From GCA-2733415 sp964276095 (GTDB lineage: Bacteria > Bacteroidota > Bacteroidia > Flavobacteriales > Flavobacteriaceae): 64,000 nucleotides of DNA. Under the pieces are notes generated by a model. The model did not search any database and had not been told where the DNA came from. It saw only the letters and a list, made by a program, of their open reading frames with translations. The stretch spans positions 434,001 to 498,000 of the forward strand of contig CAXYDR010000003.1 in the NCBI GenBank assembly GCA_964276095.1, given 5' to 3'. Position 1 is the first letter of the stretch; each line of letters begins with the position of its first letter. Below are positions 42,778 through 52,135 of this stretch, piece after piece. A program made the position numbers and the translations under genes.

Positions 42778-43419
42778 ATGCATTTCATTCCTCAAGAATT
42801 AGACGATTATGTAGTAGCTCATTCCCAAAAAGAACCAGAGCTCTTACAACAATTAACTCGTGAAACCTATCAGAAAATATTACAACCAAGAATGTTAAGC
42901 GGACATTATCAAGGGCGTGTTTTGAGTATGATATCTAAACTAGTAAATCCTAGCTCTGTTTTAGAGATAGGGACTTATACAGGATATTCTGCATTAAGTT
43001 TAGCAGAAGGAATGCAAAAAAACGGACAATTACACACCATTGATGTAAATGAAGAGTTAGTTGATTTCCAAAGAAAATACTTTGACAAATCTGGTTATGG
43101 AGGTCAAATACACCAACACTTAGGAAGTGCAATTGGTATCATTCCTACGTTAGATATTAAATTTGATTTGGTTTTCATAGATGCTGATAAACCTAACTAC
43201 GTAAACTACTTCAATATTATTATTGATAAAATGAACCCTGGAGGAATTATACTTTCTGACAACGTGTTGTGGAGTGGGAAAATACTAGAACCATTACAAC
43301 CAAAAGATGAATCTACTAGAGTTTTATTGGAGTACAATAAACTTCTAAATGAAGACCCAAGAATAGAAACAGTTTTACTTCCTATTCGTGATGGATTAAC
43401 GGTTAGTAGAATTCTGTAA
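42778..43419 (+). CDS. O-methyltransferase family protein
   Basis: SAM-dependent methyltransferase of the O-methyltransferase (COMT-like) family, 213 residues. SAM motif I is SVLEIGTYTGYSALSLAEGM, followed by LHTIDVNEE and VFIDADKPNYVNYF, where the metal-binding Asp lies; LSDNVLWSGKI is also conserved. I start at the ATG at 42778; the open frame extends back through the terminator to a TTG, which is not credible. Substrate (catechol-like or other) is unknown. It is separated from the kynurenine cluster by a terminator. Confidence 0.9.
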   Translation: MHFIPQELDDYVVAHSQKEPELLQQLTRETYQKILQPRMLSGHYQGRVLSMISKLVNPSSVLEIGTYTGYSALSLAEGMQKNGQLHTIDVNEELVDFQRKYFDKSGYGGQIHQHLGSAIGIIPTLDIKFDLVFIDADKPNYVNYFNIIIDKMNPGGIILSDNVLWSGKILEPLQPKDESTRVLLEYNKLLNEDPRIETVLLPIRDGLTVSRIL

Positions 43420-43427
43420 TATAGTCT

Positions 43428-43976
43428 TTAACGAATTCTTACTCTTACTACAATAACAAAAAACTTGGCAATAATAAACCCAACTAACCCACCAACCAAG
43501 ATATCCGAAGGATAATGTACTGCGAAATATATGCGGCTAAACATAAAAAGTATAGCCCATAAAACTAACACATAAATTGCTTTAAATTCTCTACCTATTA
43601 ATAATATAAAATATGTAGCTATAGATACAGAAGCAGCTGCATGACCTGAGTAAAAACTGAAACTCACTGGGTTTATCACCTCTCTAAACAACCCGTCCAA
43701 TGAAACATTATTACAAGGTCGGACTCTTACAACAACATTTTTAACTATCTCTGTTAATCCCAAAACCACCCCTAACATAATAACTCCAGCAACTAAAATT
43801 ATTAGCATTTGTTTTTTAGTGAATTTCTTAAAAGCAAAAAAGAATAATACTATAAAAAAAGGAATCCAAACATATTTTTTGGTAATAAATAACCAAAACG
43901 AATCAGTTGTTGGAGTTCCAAATTCATTTAAAAAATCAAGTATTAGTACATCATACTTATGAATGAACTCAAACAC
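43428..43976 (-). CDS. PAP2 family phosphatase
   Basis: 182-residue membrane phosphatase. The three PAP2 signatures are KNVVVRVRP, SFYSGHAAAS (PSGH-type) and SRIYFAVHYPSDI with the catalytic His and Asp. Five or so hydrophobic helices surround them. Likely substrates are undecaprenyl diphosphate or lipid phosphates. The start is GTG and overlaps the TAG of tatA by one base (TAGTG), implying translational coupling to tatA. Confidence 0.9.
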   Translation of the reverse strand: MFEFIHKYDVLILDFLNEFGTPTTDSFWLFITKKYVWIPFFIVLFFFAFKKFTKKQMLIILVAGVIMLGVVLGLTEIVKNVVVRVRPCNNVSLDGLFREVINPVSFSFYSGHAAASVSIATYFILLIGREFKAIYVLVLWAILFMFSRIYFAVHYPSDILVGGLVGFIIAKFFVIVVRVRIR

Positions 43977-44257
43977 TAAAACCGACGTTTAATTGGCCCC
44001 GTTAAATCGTCTATTTGTTCTTTAACGCTTTCAATTTCCTTTTTAACATCACCAGTTAAATCAGTATCTATACCATGTGTTTTAGCACTATTATGTATTT
44101 CAGATTTTATTTCATTGGTCGCATTTTTTATCTGAGACATACCTTTTGCTAAAGTACGTGCAATTTCTGGTAACTTATCTGTACCGAAAATCATCACCAC
44201 AATAAAGAGGATAAATATAATTTCGACACCGCTAATGAATAAAAAATGTGTATACAT
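43976..44257 (-). CDS. tatA: Sec-independent protein translocase TatA/TatB/E family
   Basis: 93 residues from the ATG at 44257 (MYTHFLFISG). A membrane helix (VEIIFILFIVVMIFG) ends in the FG motif, followed by the amphipathic helix DKLPEIARTLAKGMSQIK, typical for TatA. The C-terminal tail is charged. TatC is not present in the window. The longer open frame starting at 44305 adds a non-conserved N terminus. Upstream a TATATTTG -7-like motif lies at 44262-44269, very close to the start. Confidence 0.88.
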   Translation of the reverse strand: MYTHFLFISGVEIIFILFIVVMIFGTDKLPEIARTLAKGMSQIKNATNEIKSEIHNSAKTHGIDTDLTGDVKKEIESVKEQIDDLTGPIKRRF

Positions 44258-44317
44258 GCTACAAATATAAATCTTATTCCGCATTTTAAGTATCTTGCAA
44301 TTCAATTTTATACAATT

Positions 44318-44557
44318 ATGTGCAAGAAAATTAAATTAATATGGGAATTTCGTGGACCAACAGCAGTACAAACTGCCAAACATCATGTAATTCACTTAAA
44401 CGATTATATTACAATCGAAAAATTAAGTCTTCGACAAACAGCTGTAGAAACTTCTGGAGAATTTAGCGCTTCTGCATATATGATTATTGAAGAAAGTGAT
44501 ATGCAAAAAGTAAAAGCAGCTTTAAAACCACACAGAGGACAATACTATAATGATTAA
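44318..44557 (+). CDS. small conserved hypothetical protein
   Basis: 79 residues from the ATG at 44318 (MCKKIKLIWEFRGPTAVQTA). It has a mixed alpha/beta pattern with three His residues, no signal peptide and no membrane helix. I do not recognise a family with certainty. It is divergent from tatA, separated by 60 bases; the open frame further upstream overlaps the tatA promoter region and is unlikely to be coding. Confidence 0.7.
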   Translation: MCKKIKLIWEFRGPTAVQTAKHHVIHLNDYITIEKLSLRQTAVETSGEFSASAYMIIEESDMQKVKAALKPHRGQYYND

Positions 44558-44605
44558 CTAGTCTATTTCCTCTACGAACAATAACTCACCTTTTTAATTT
44601 ACAAG

Positions 44606-46246
44606 ATGAAAAACACATTCTTACTACTTATTTTATTGGTATTTATATCAGCATGTAATCAACCACAAAAAGTGGATTTATTGGTTATAAATGCGAAAGT
44701 TTATACTGTTGATGATACTCAAAAAGAAGCTAGTGCTTTTGCTATTAAAAATGGTAAGTTTATAGCTATAGGAAGTACGGAAGCATTAACAGAACAATAT
44801 TCGGCAACTAATGTTATTGATGCAAATCAAAAACCTATTTTCCCTGGTTTAATCGATGCTCATTGTCATTTTTTAGGAATGGGCTTAGTAGCTCAAAAAA
44901 TTAGATTAGAAGGAACAAAAAGCTACAGTGAAGTTTTAGAAAAACTAGTTGAATTTCAAAAAGAAAAACAACTCCCTTTTATAACAGGAAGAGGTTGGGA
45001 TCAGAATGATTGGGAAATAAAAGAATACCCTACAAAAGAGAAATTAGATATTTTATTTCCAGAAATCCCCGTAGTTATTCGTCGTGTAGACGGACATGCT
45101 TTATTAGCTAATCAAGCTGCTATAACTTTAGCAGGAGTAACAATAAATACAGCTGCTTCTGGAGGAGAAATACTTAAAACAGACGGTAAACTAACTGGTG
45201 TTTTCATTGATAAACCAATGGAATTAATCATGTCAATAATTCCTACTCCCACAAAAAAAGAAACAACCAAAGCTCTACAAACTGCCGAAGATATTTGCTT
45301 TAGTTTAGGACTTACCACTGTTAACGATGCAGGACTAGAAAAACATGAAATTGAATTAATTGACAGCCTTCAACAAGCTAGTCAGTTAAAAATGAAAATT
45401 TATGCAATGGCATCTGCAAATAAAGAAAATTTAGATTATTACCTTAATAAAGGTATTGTAAAAACAGATCGTTTAAATGTCTGCTCTTTTAAATACTATG
45501 GTGATGGTTCTTTAGGCTCTAGAGGCGCAGCAATGAAAGAAGCTTACTCAGACAAAGAGCATCATCATGGAGCTCTGATTTATAGTGTAGAGAACCTAAC
45601 AGAAACTGCCAAACGTATTGCAAATTCTGATTTTCAAATGAACACTCATGCTATTGGAGATTCTACCAACTATATCGTTCTTAAAACATATAAAGAAGCT
45701 TTAGAAGGTAAAAAAGATAGGCGTTGGAAAATTGAACATGCACAAATTATCGATCCAGACGACTTTCATTATTTTGAAAACATTATACCTTCAGTACAAC
45801 CTACTCATGCAACTTCTGACATGTATTGGGCTGGAGATAGAGTTGGTAAAGACAGAATAAAAAATGGTTATGCTTATAAAAAATTACTTAATAAATATGG
45901 TAAAATTGCTTTAGGAACAGATTTTCCTGTTGAAAAAGTAAATCCGATGTTAACTTTTTATGCCGCTGTTGCTCGAAAAGATTTAAATGGATTTCCAGAA
46001 AACGGATTTCAATTTGAAAACGCATTAACCCGCGAAGAAACTCTAAAAGGAATGACTATTTGGGCTGCTTATTCAAATTTTGAAGAACATGAAAAAGGAA
46101 GTATTGAAGTTGGAAAATCTGCTGATTTTATCATTCTTGATCAGGATATCATGACTGTAAATGTTGATGCTATTCCTAATACTCAAGTTCTAAAAACATT
46201 TTCTAATGGTGAGCTAGTATATCAAAAACAACATGTTAATGAATAA
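44606..46246 (+). CDS. lipoprotein amidohydrolase, YtcJ-like
   Basis: 546-residue amidohydrolase-3 family metal hydrolase with a lipoprotein signal (FLLLILLVFISACNQPQ). Metal ligands are visible in FPGLIDAHCHFLGMG (H-x-H), the later NTHAIGDSTN, WKIEHAQI and GTDFPVEKVNPM. The C-terminal beta strands include GKSADFIILDQD. YtcJ-type enzymes act on varied amides or N-acyl compounds; the substrate here is unknown. The next gene overlaps its end by 8 bases or more, indicating co-translation. Confidence 0.9.
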   Translation: MKNTFLLLILLVFISACNQPQKVDLLVINAKVYTVDDTQKEASAFAIKNGKFIAIGSTEALTEQYSATNVIDANQKPIFPGLIDAHCHFLGMGLVAQKIRLEGTKSYSEVLEKLVEFQKEKQLPFITGRGWDQNDWEIKEYPTKEKLDILFPEIPVVIRRVDGHALLANQAAITLAGVTINTAASGGEILKTDGKLTGVFIDKPMELIMSIIPTPTKKETTKALQTAEDICFSLGLTTVNDAGLEKHEIELIDSLQQASQLKMKIYAMASANKENLDYYLNKGIVKTDRLNVCSFKYYGDGSLGSRGAAMKEAYSDKEHHHGALIYSVENLTETAKRIANSDFQMNTHAIGDSTNYIVLKTYKEALEGKKDRRWKIEHAQIIDPDDFHYFENIIPSVQPTHATSDMYWAGDRVGKDRIKNGYAYKKLLNKYGKIALGTDFPVEKVNPMLTFYAAVARKDLNGFPENGFQFENALTREETLKGMTIWAAYSNFEEHEKGSIEVGKSADFIILDQDIMTVNVDAIPNTQVLKTFSNGELVYQKQHVNE

Positions 46247-46778
46247 GTACATTGTATTATTAAGAGGTATTAATGTTGGTGGGCACAATAAACTTCCAAT
46301 GGCTGAGTTACGCTCTCTACTATCTACAAATGGATATGAAAATGTAATAACATACATTCAAAGCGGTAACATACTTTTATACTCAACCGATTCTGTTGAA
46401 AAAACCAATGAACACATTAAACTACTCATCAAAAAACAATTTGATTATAACATCCCAGTTGTAACTTTAACTGCTGAAGAAATTAAAAAGTGTTTTACTG
46501 AAAACCCGTACTTAAAAATTGAAGACAATATTAAAAACTTACATGTCACGTTTTTAAAAGATGTTCCTGAAAATGATTTAGCAACAAATTTAGAAATCAA
46601 TAGTACAAACAATGATTCTTATACTATTGTTGGTAAAACTATTTATTTACACACTCCAGATGGGTATCAAAAAACCAAGTTTTCAAACAATCAGTTTGAG
46701 AGAAAATTAAACACTCAAGCGACGACAAGGAACTGGAAAACTACAACGAAATTATACGATATGATTACTGACTTGTAA
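46239..46778 (+). CDS. DUF1697 family protein
   Basis: 179 residues starting MNKYIVLLRGINVGGHNKLP, which is the DUF1697 signature; SGNILLYS and the HTPDGYQKTKFSNNQFERKL with TQATTRNWKTT near the C terminus match the family. The function of the family is unknown. Start is ambiguous between the ATG at 46233 and at 46239; both overlap the end of the amidohydrolase gene. Confidence 0.87.
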   Translation: MNKYIVLLRGINVGGHNKLPMAELRSLLSTNGYENVITYIQSGNILLYSTDSVEKTNEHIKLLIKKQFDYNIPVVTLTAEEIKKCFTENPYLKIEDNIKNLHVTFLKDVPENDLATNLEINSTNNDSYTIVGKTIYLHTPDGYQKTKFSNNQFERKLNTQATTRNWKTTTKLYDMITDL

Positions 46779-46815
46779 AACAATATTAGAATTGCTCTAT
46801 AAGTTATTCTTAAAG

Positions 46816-46844
46816 AAAAAGCCAACTCAATTGAGTTGGCTTTT
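46816..46844. terminator. bidirectional terminator
   Basis: AAAAAGCCAACTCAA/TTGAGTTGGCTTTT, a near-perfect palindrome between the convergent DUF1697 and M1 peptidase genes. Confidence 0.85.
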
Positions 46845-46873
46845 GTATATTTTGACATGTTAAAGTAGGAATA

Positions 46874-49180
46874 CTATCCTTTAACTTTATCCTTAAAATT
46901 CTTAAATTTACTTTCCTCTTCTTTTTTAGGCCAAGAGTTATTAGTCACATCAATATCAGCTGTCTCTAAATCAGGATCAACTGTAACACTAACTAATTCT
47001 TTTTCTGATGCAATTACTTTTTTCACTTCATTATCGTTCTTTCTCCATACTTGTGCAGGATAAGTAACTTTTTTTGAAGTTCCGTCTTTATATTTATATT
47101 CAACAATTAAGGGCATTACTAAACCACCTGGCTTATTAAATTCAACTTCATAAAAGAATTTTGGTGTTGGCATTACAGCTCTTTCTTCAGCGGTAAAGTT
47201 ATCCATCATGTATTCTTTTAAGCTCGAAGAATTATCTAATACAGATCCTTTTGCTAATTTATCTGAATAATCTTCACTTCCTTCTTCAGCCATGTACACT
47301 AAAGGTGGTAAGTCAGATTCTTTCATCCCTCTTGCCTTCATCATTTCTTTAATTTTAGCAGTTGGTTTTGAGCTTACATAGAATTTTTTAACTCCTTTTA
47401 CTCCAATATCAACATAATCTGTAGAATAGAACCATCCTCTCCAATACCAGTCTAAATCAACTCCTGAAGCATCTTCCATAGACCTAAAGAAATCTTCTGG
47501 AGATGGGTGTTTAAACATCCAACGCTTAGAGTATGTTTTAAATGCATGATCAAATAATTCTTTACCCATTACTGTTTCTCTTAAGATATTTAATGCTGTT
47601 GCTGGTTTCCCATAAGCATTGTTTCCTAATTGATATACATTTTCTGGATTAGCCATTATTGGAATAATAAAGCTTTGATCACCTTTCATGTAATTAACTA
47701 TTTTAGCAGGCGCACCTCTACGAGAAGGGTATTTTTTATTTGGAGCAATAGCTTCTGGAAACCACTCACCAAATTCTTGTTCTGCAATATATTGCATAAA
47801 AGTATCTAAACCTTCATCCATCCATCCCCACTGACGCTCATCAGAGTTTACAATCATAGGGAAAAAGTTATGTCCTACTTCATGTATAATTACACTAATC
47901 ATTCCGTATTTAGTTCTATCACTATAAGTTCCATCTTCATTAGGGCGACCATAATTCCAGCAAATCATTGGATATTCCATCCCTTGATTTTTAGCATGTA
48001 CAGAAATTGCTTTTGGATATGGGTAATCAAATGTTTTATCAGAATAAGACTTTAACGTACTTACAACTGCTTTTGTAGAATATTCTTCCCATAATGGGTT
48101 ACCTTCTTTTGGATATAATGATACAGCCATAACTGTTCTTTCTCCAAACTTAACAGCTTGCATATCCCAAATGTATTTTCTAGAAGATGTAAAACCAAAA
48201 TCTCTTACATTCTTGGCACTAAATTTCCATGTTTTCTTTTCAGTAGATCTACTTTTTTCGTTAGCCTCAGCTTCTGATTGAGTAACAATCATAACAGGCT
48301 TATCAAAGGATTTTCTTGCTTGATCGTAACGATTCATCATTGTTTTAGAAAACACTTGTTTTCTATTCTGTAATTCACCAGTACCATCAACAATATGATC
48401 TGCAGGTACAGTAATATTTACATCATAATCTCCAAATACTAAAGCGAACTCTCCGTTCCCCCAAAATTGGAAATTTTGCCATCCTTCAACATCATTATAA
48501 ACACACATTCTTGGAAAAAACTGAGCGATTACATATGCGTAGTTATCATCTTTTTCAAAATACTCATATCCTGAACGACCTCTTTGATTAACGTGATCAT
48601 TGATATTATACCACCATTTTACTGAGAAAGAAATTTTCTCTCCAGCTTTTAATGGCTTAGGAATATCAATACGCATCATTGTTTGATTGATAGTATATTT
48701 TAACCCTTTACCATTAGCATCTTTTACGTGTTCTATTTTAAATCCACCATCAAAAGGAGCGTCAAAATGCTTTCCGACAAACGAACTTGGTTGATCAGCA
48801 GCAGGAACTCCTCCACCATTTCTTAATGGTGATTTTGAATCTTTAGCTCTTACATTCTGGTCTAATTGTAACCATAAATACTCTAACGCATCTGGTGAAT
48901 TATTTGTATATGTAATTGTTTCTTGACCAAATATTTTTTGCTGCTTATCGTCTAACTCTAGGTTTATTTTATAATCAGCTTTTTGTTGGTAATACTCATG
49001 CCCTGGTGCTCCAGAAGCAGTTCTGTATTGGTTTGGAGTAGAAAACTCTTGATACAATTGCCTAAACTTATTTGTGTTTAAATGCCCTGGTTCTCTTTCT
49101 TCCTTTTTTGTTTCTTGAGCGAATGACAATCCGCTTAACAACAACAATGCTGATAATATTAAATGTCTGTATTGTATCAT
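46874..49180 (-). CDS. M1 family metallopeptidase, secreted
   Basis: 768-residue zinc aminopeptidase with a signal peptide (MIQYRHLILSALLLLSGLSF, cleaved near FAQ). The zinc motif HEVGHNFFP with the third ligand Glu in WGWMDEGLDTF is intact. The GxMEN exopeptidase motif is replaced by NQGMEYPMICW, as in several flavobacterial members. The C-terminal third is a beta domain and ends with a Lys-rich helix; there is no T9SS tail. The protein probably degrades peptides in the periplasm or outside the cell. Confidence 0.93.
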   Translation of the reverse strand: MIQYRHLILSALLLLSGLSFAQETKKEEREPGHLNTNKFRQLYQEFSTPNQYRTASGAPGHEYYQQKADYKINLELDDKQQKIFGQETITYTNNSPDALEYLWLQLDQNVRAKDSKSPLRNGGGVPAADQPSSFVGKHFDAPFDGGFKIEHVKDANGKGLKYTINQTMMRIDIPKPLKAGEKISFSVKWWYNINDHVNQRGRSGYEYFEKDDNYAYVIAQFFPRMCVYNDVEGWQNFQFWGNGEFALVFGDYDVNITVPADHIVDGTGELQNRKQVFSKTMMNRYDQARKSFDKPVMIVTQSEAEANEKSRSTEKKTWKFSAKNVRDFGFTSSRKYIWDMQAVKFGERTVMAVSLYPKEGNPLWEEYSTKAVVSTLKSYSDKTFDYPYPKAISVHAKNQGMEYPMICWNYGRPNEDGTYSDRTKYGMISVIIHEVGHNFFPMIVNSDERQWGWMDEGLDTFMQYIAEQEFGEWFPEAIAPNKKYPSRRGAPAKIVNYMKGDQSFIIPIMANPENVYQLGNNAYGKPATALNILRETVMGKELFDHAFKTYSKRWMFKHPSPEDFFRSMEDASGVDLDWYWRGWFYSTDYVDIGVKGVKKFYVSSKPTAKIKEMMKARGMKESDLPPLVYMAEEGSEDYSDKLAKGSVLDNSSSLKEYMMDNFTAEERAVMPTPKFFYEVEFNKPGGLVMPLIVEYKYKDGTSKKVTYPAQVWRKNDNEVKKVIASEKELVSVTVDPDLETADIDVTNNSWPKKEEESKFKNFKDKVKG

Positions 49181-49240
49181 TTTACCTTTTAATTTAGCGT
49201 GTGAAAATAATTAATTTTAAGGAGACTAAACTATTAATTA

Positions 49241-49735
49241 TTATAATTTTAACAGTCCGCTAGCACTGTCTTTGATAAAAAGAAAACTTTTCTTTTTATC
49301 GTTTATCTTTAAATGAGTGATATTTTGTTGGTTATCAAAGACATCAAAGAGTAATTTATTGGTAACACTTATTGTTTCTATGTTTGAAATGTTTTCAATT
49401 TCGAAATAAAAATGTACCATATCGCCTTCTATTTCTTTACCTATAAATCTAAATTGCTTCAACTCATTATTAACCTGAATAAGTAGTTTTTTTGAGAAAT
49501 ATTTTTCAATATAAGTATCTACCAATTCATGTTCTATTTTAATTGAATCATCATATCGTTCTTGTAATACCTTTTCAATATCATCAACAAACAATCGTGA
49601 TATTACTTGTAATGATTTTGCTTCAGAAGCATACTCAATATCTGTAACACTCACATAATATTTATGGATGCTCATAAAGCTTGATAATGAAACCAAGGTA
49701 ATTAGCGTTACAATGCTTAATTTAAATATTCGCAT
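49241..49735 (-). CDS. DUF6702 family protein
   Basis: 164 residues with an N-terminal signal or anchor (FKLSIVTLITLVSLSSF). The segment HKYYVSVTDIEYASEAKSLQ and the later VHFYFEIENISNIETIS identify DUF6702, found in Bacteroidota next to M1 peptidases. It lies downstream of the divergently irrelevant paralogue pair and 60 bases upstream of the M1 peptidase gene in the same direction, so the two are likely co-expressed. Function unknown. Confidence 0.83.
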   Translation of the reverse strand: MRIFKLSIVTLITLVSLSSFMSIHKYYVSVTDIEYASEAKSLQVISRLFVDDIEKVLQERYDDSIKIEHELVDTYIEKYFSKKLLIQVNNELKQFRFIGKEIEGDMVHFYFEIENISNIETISVTNKLLFDVFDNQQNITHLKINDKKKSFLFIKDSASGLLKL

Positions 49736-49780
49736 ATTATCTGTTTTTTTTATAGCTTAGTACAAATACCACGCCATCAC

Positions 49781-50527
49781 TTATTTTTTGTTTTGCAGCG
49801 CAAGATATGTTTTTGATTTCGCTTTTATAAAGTCATATATTATAATATTACTTTTTGTCTTTACAATTTGAGCAAATAACTCATCATCTGAAGCGTAATA
49901 TAAGAAATCAAATAATTTGTCCTCTGGTATTTTAAAATCCTCTAGCATTATTTGATTAAAACCTTCAATAACTGAATTTTCTATAAGAGACTTCCTTTCC
50001 AACTTTACAAGATTTTTTAGTTTTTTTGTTCTTCCAGAAATTGCATTTATTATTGCATCTACTCCGCCATCTGAGTGAGTAGCAGTATACAATTTCCGTT
50101 CTGCTTGCGTTGGTGGAATCACATGAGCATTTGGTAAACCAAGAGTTTTAGCCGTAACCACCTTTTTTGTCTTGATTCGTTTGGTATCTGCTAATAAATC
50201 ACCTGATAAATTTGGTTTTATATAAACAGCATCAAGCTCATTTACTTGTTCCTTTAGCAATACCGATAAAAACATTTCATTAATAATAGTTTCGGAAACT
50301 ATTATTTCCTTTAACTGAAACTGAATTGCACTAAATACTATTGTGTCATTAATCCGTACAGGGATCTTAAACTCTCCATCTTGATCCGTAATGGTGTATT
50401 TATTATATGTTTTATTAAATACATGAATCCATTCTTTCTCTCCAGAATTTATCACTTTACCAGAAAGTGTTTTTTGTCCAAAAAAAAGTATAGGAACGAA
50501 GAACAGTATATATACTAATTGTTTCAT
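49781..50527 (-). CDS. secreted carboxypeptidase-regulatory-like protein, paralogue B
   Basis: 248 residues: a signal peptide (VYILFFVPILFFGQ), then a CarboxypepD_reg-like beta domain (SGKVINSGEKEWIHVFNKTY, DGEFKIPVRINDTIVFSAIQ), and a C-terminal part with AIINAISGRTKKLKNLVKLE, which resembles the helical tail found in TonB-linked signal-related flavobacterial proteins. It closely matches the gene 2 bases upstream in its first 100 residues. No T9SS tail. The role is unknown; the fold is often found in surface nutrient uptake. Confidence 0.8.
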   Translation of the reverse strand: MKQLVYILFFVPILFFGQKTLSGKVINSGEKEWIHVFNKTYNKYTITDQDGEFKIPVRINDTIVFSAIQFQLKEIIVSETIINEMFLSVLLKEQVNELDAVYIKPNLSGDLLADTKRIKTKKVVTAKTLGLPNAHVIPPTQAERKLYTATHSDGGVDAIINAISGRTKKLKNLVKLERKSLIENSVIEGFNQIMLEDFKIPEDKLFDFLYYASDDELFAQIVKTKSNIIIYDFIKAKSKTYLALQNKK

Positions 50528-50529
50528 AT

Positions 50530-51300
50530 TTATTTTCCGTGAAGATGAGGATCGGTTTCGAATTGTTCTCTGAGCTGTAATATTCTATGCAATAACTCAA
50601 ATTTATTTCTTCTTTTCAAAGATACTACTATAATACTATCCAGTTCGGTGAAATGTATAAAGCGCTCCTCATCAGTTTTTGGCATTTTTAAATGTTCAGT
50701 AAAAAAATCTCCTCCATAATAAATTACTAATGCATCTCTAGAATAATCTAAAGGAATAATTTCTGGAATTTTAACCCTGTTACTCTTCGGTATCAACATA
50801 CCTACTAAACCTAAAATATTACCTCCGCCAGGGGCTGAATTACTACCAATTGCAGATTGTCCATCGGACGGAAGAGCTCCCTTATATTTCCCTAATCCTC
50901 TAAAACTATTGGTTAATGCTATTTCCATAGGAACTTCCGTTTCTATATATTTTATATCAATACTCAAATCTCCTGTTAATCTATAACCTAAATATACTTC
51001 ATCTAGCTCATTCACTTTTGTGTTTAAGACGAAACTTAGCATGTTATTATCAATTAACTCTTCAGTTATTACAACTGTTTTTAAATCATATTTTATTCCA
51101 CTAAAAGCAACTGTATCATTAACCCTAACTGGGATTTCAAACTTACCATTGGCATCTGTAATTGTATACTTATGAAATGTTTTATTAAACACATGAATTC
51201 CTTCTACTTCATCGGCATTAATAATCTCACCACTAAGTGTTGATTGACCAAAAGAAATTATCGGTATTAGAAACAATAAAAAACACAGCTTATTTATCAT
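50530..51300 (-). CDS. secreted carboxypeptidase-regulatory-like protein, paralogue A
   Basis: 256 residues from the ATG at 51300 (MINKLCFLLFLIPIISFGQ); an ATG five codons upstream is also open. It has the same layout as its neighbour: signal peptide, CarboxypepD_reg-like domain (SGEIINADEVEGIHVFNKTF, NGKFEIPVRVNDTVAFSGIK) and a distinct C-terminal part with a Gly/Ser-rich stretch (SAIGSNSAPGGGNILGLVG) and a final helical end. The pair forms a tandem duplication with diverged C-terminal halves and a 2-base gap. Confidence 0.8.
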   Translation of the reverse strand: MINKLCFLLFLIPIISFGQSTLSGEIINADEVEGIHVFNKTFHKYTITDANGKFEIPVRVNDTVAFSGIKYDLKTVVITEELIDNNMLSFVLNTKVNELDEVYLGYRLTGDLSIDIKYIETEVPMEIALTNSFRGLGKYKGALPSDGQSAIGSNSAPGGGNILGLVGMLIPKSNRVKIPEIIPLDYSRDALVIYYGGDFFTEHLKMPKTDEERFIHFTELDSIIVVSLKRRNKFELLHRILQLREQFETDPHLHGK

Positions 51301-51354
51301 CTTGTAAAAGAACATTATAATGTGTTAAATAAAAGTTTAATTGATTTTAAAGTT

Positions 51355-51383
51355 TTGTTAAAGGATTAGAATCCCTATTTTTA
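51355..51383 (+). promoter_or_regulatory. predicted promoter of pepE
   Basis: TTG, 18-base spacer, TATTTTTA, ending 38 bases before the ATG. Confidence 0.5.
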
Positions 51384-51421
51384 CAAAGGAGCACTTACTT
51401 ATAAACTCAGCTTAACAAAAA

Positions 51422-52129
51422 ATGAAAAAACTAATCATCGCAAGTACCTCAACAATTCACGGCAGTGGCTACTTAGAATACTTATTACCAACATTAACCG
51501 AACACTTTAAAAGCTGTTCAGAAATCCTATTCATTCCTTTTGCAAGACCAGGCGGAATAACTCATGATGAGTATACAGCTATTGCAAAAAAGGCTTTTGC
51601 TAAAATCAATATTAATGTTAAAGGTTTGCATGAATTTGATGATTTCACAGAAGCTTTAAAAAACGCTCAAGGAATATTTACTGGCGGCGGAAATACTTTC
51701 CTATTAGTAAGTCAACTATACAAGTGCAAAGTTATGATTCCGCTAAAAGAAACTGTACTTAACGGAACTCCATATTTAGGCACAAGTGCTGGAAGTAATA
51801 TTTGTGGATTGACCATGAATACTACTAATGATATGCCTATTGTGTATCCTCCTAGTTTTTCAACTTTGGGCTATATACCTTTTAATATAAACCCACATTA
51901 TTTAGATCCTGACCCGACCTCAACTCATAAAGGAGAAACAAGAGAAACACGCATTAAAGAATTTCATAAATTCAATACGGTTCCAGTTGTTGGTTTAAGA
52001 GAAGGTAGTTGGTTACATGTTCATGGAGACACTATTACTTTAGAAGGTAAATTAGATGCTAGAGTTTTTGAATACAACAAAGCTCCCTATGAAGTAAGAC
52101 CAAAACATGATTTTTCAAATTTCAACTAA
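51422..52129 (+). CDS. pepE: dipeptidase E (peptidase S51)
   Basis: 235-residue cytoplasmic aspartyl dipeptidase that hydrolyses dipeptides with N-terminal Asp. The nucleophile elbow is GTSAGSN with S122, preceded by GIFTGGGNTFLLVSQLY, and a later NINPHYLDPDP that contributes the catalytic His. Length is normal for PepE. It is followed 6 bases later by the NTF2-like gene. Confidence 0.93.
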   Translation: MKKLIIASTSTIHGSGYLEYLLPTLTEHFKSCSEILFIPFARPGGITHDEYTAIAKKAFAKININVKGLHEFDDFTEALKNAQGIFTGGGNTFLLVSQLYKCKVMIPLKETVLNGTPYLGTSAGSNICGLTMNTTNDMPIVYPPSFSTLGYIPFNINPHYLDPDPTSTHKGETRETRIKEFHKFNTVPVVGLREGSWLHVHGDTITLEGKLDARVFEYNKAPYEVRPKHDFSNFN

Positions 52130-52135
52130 CAAATA

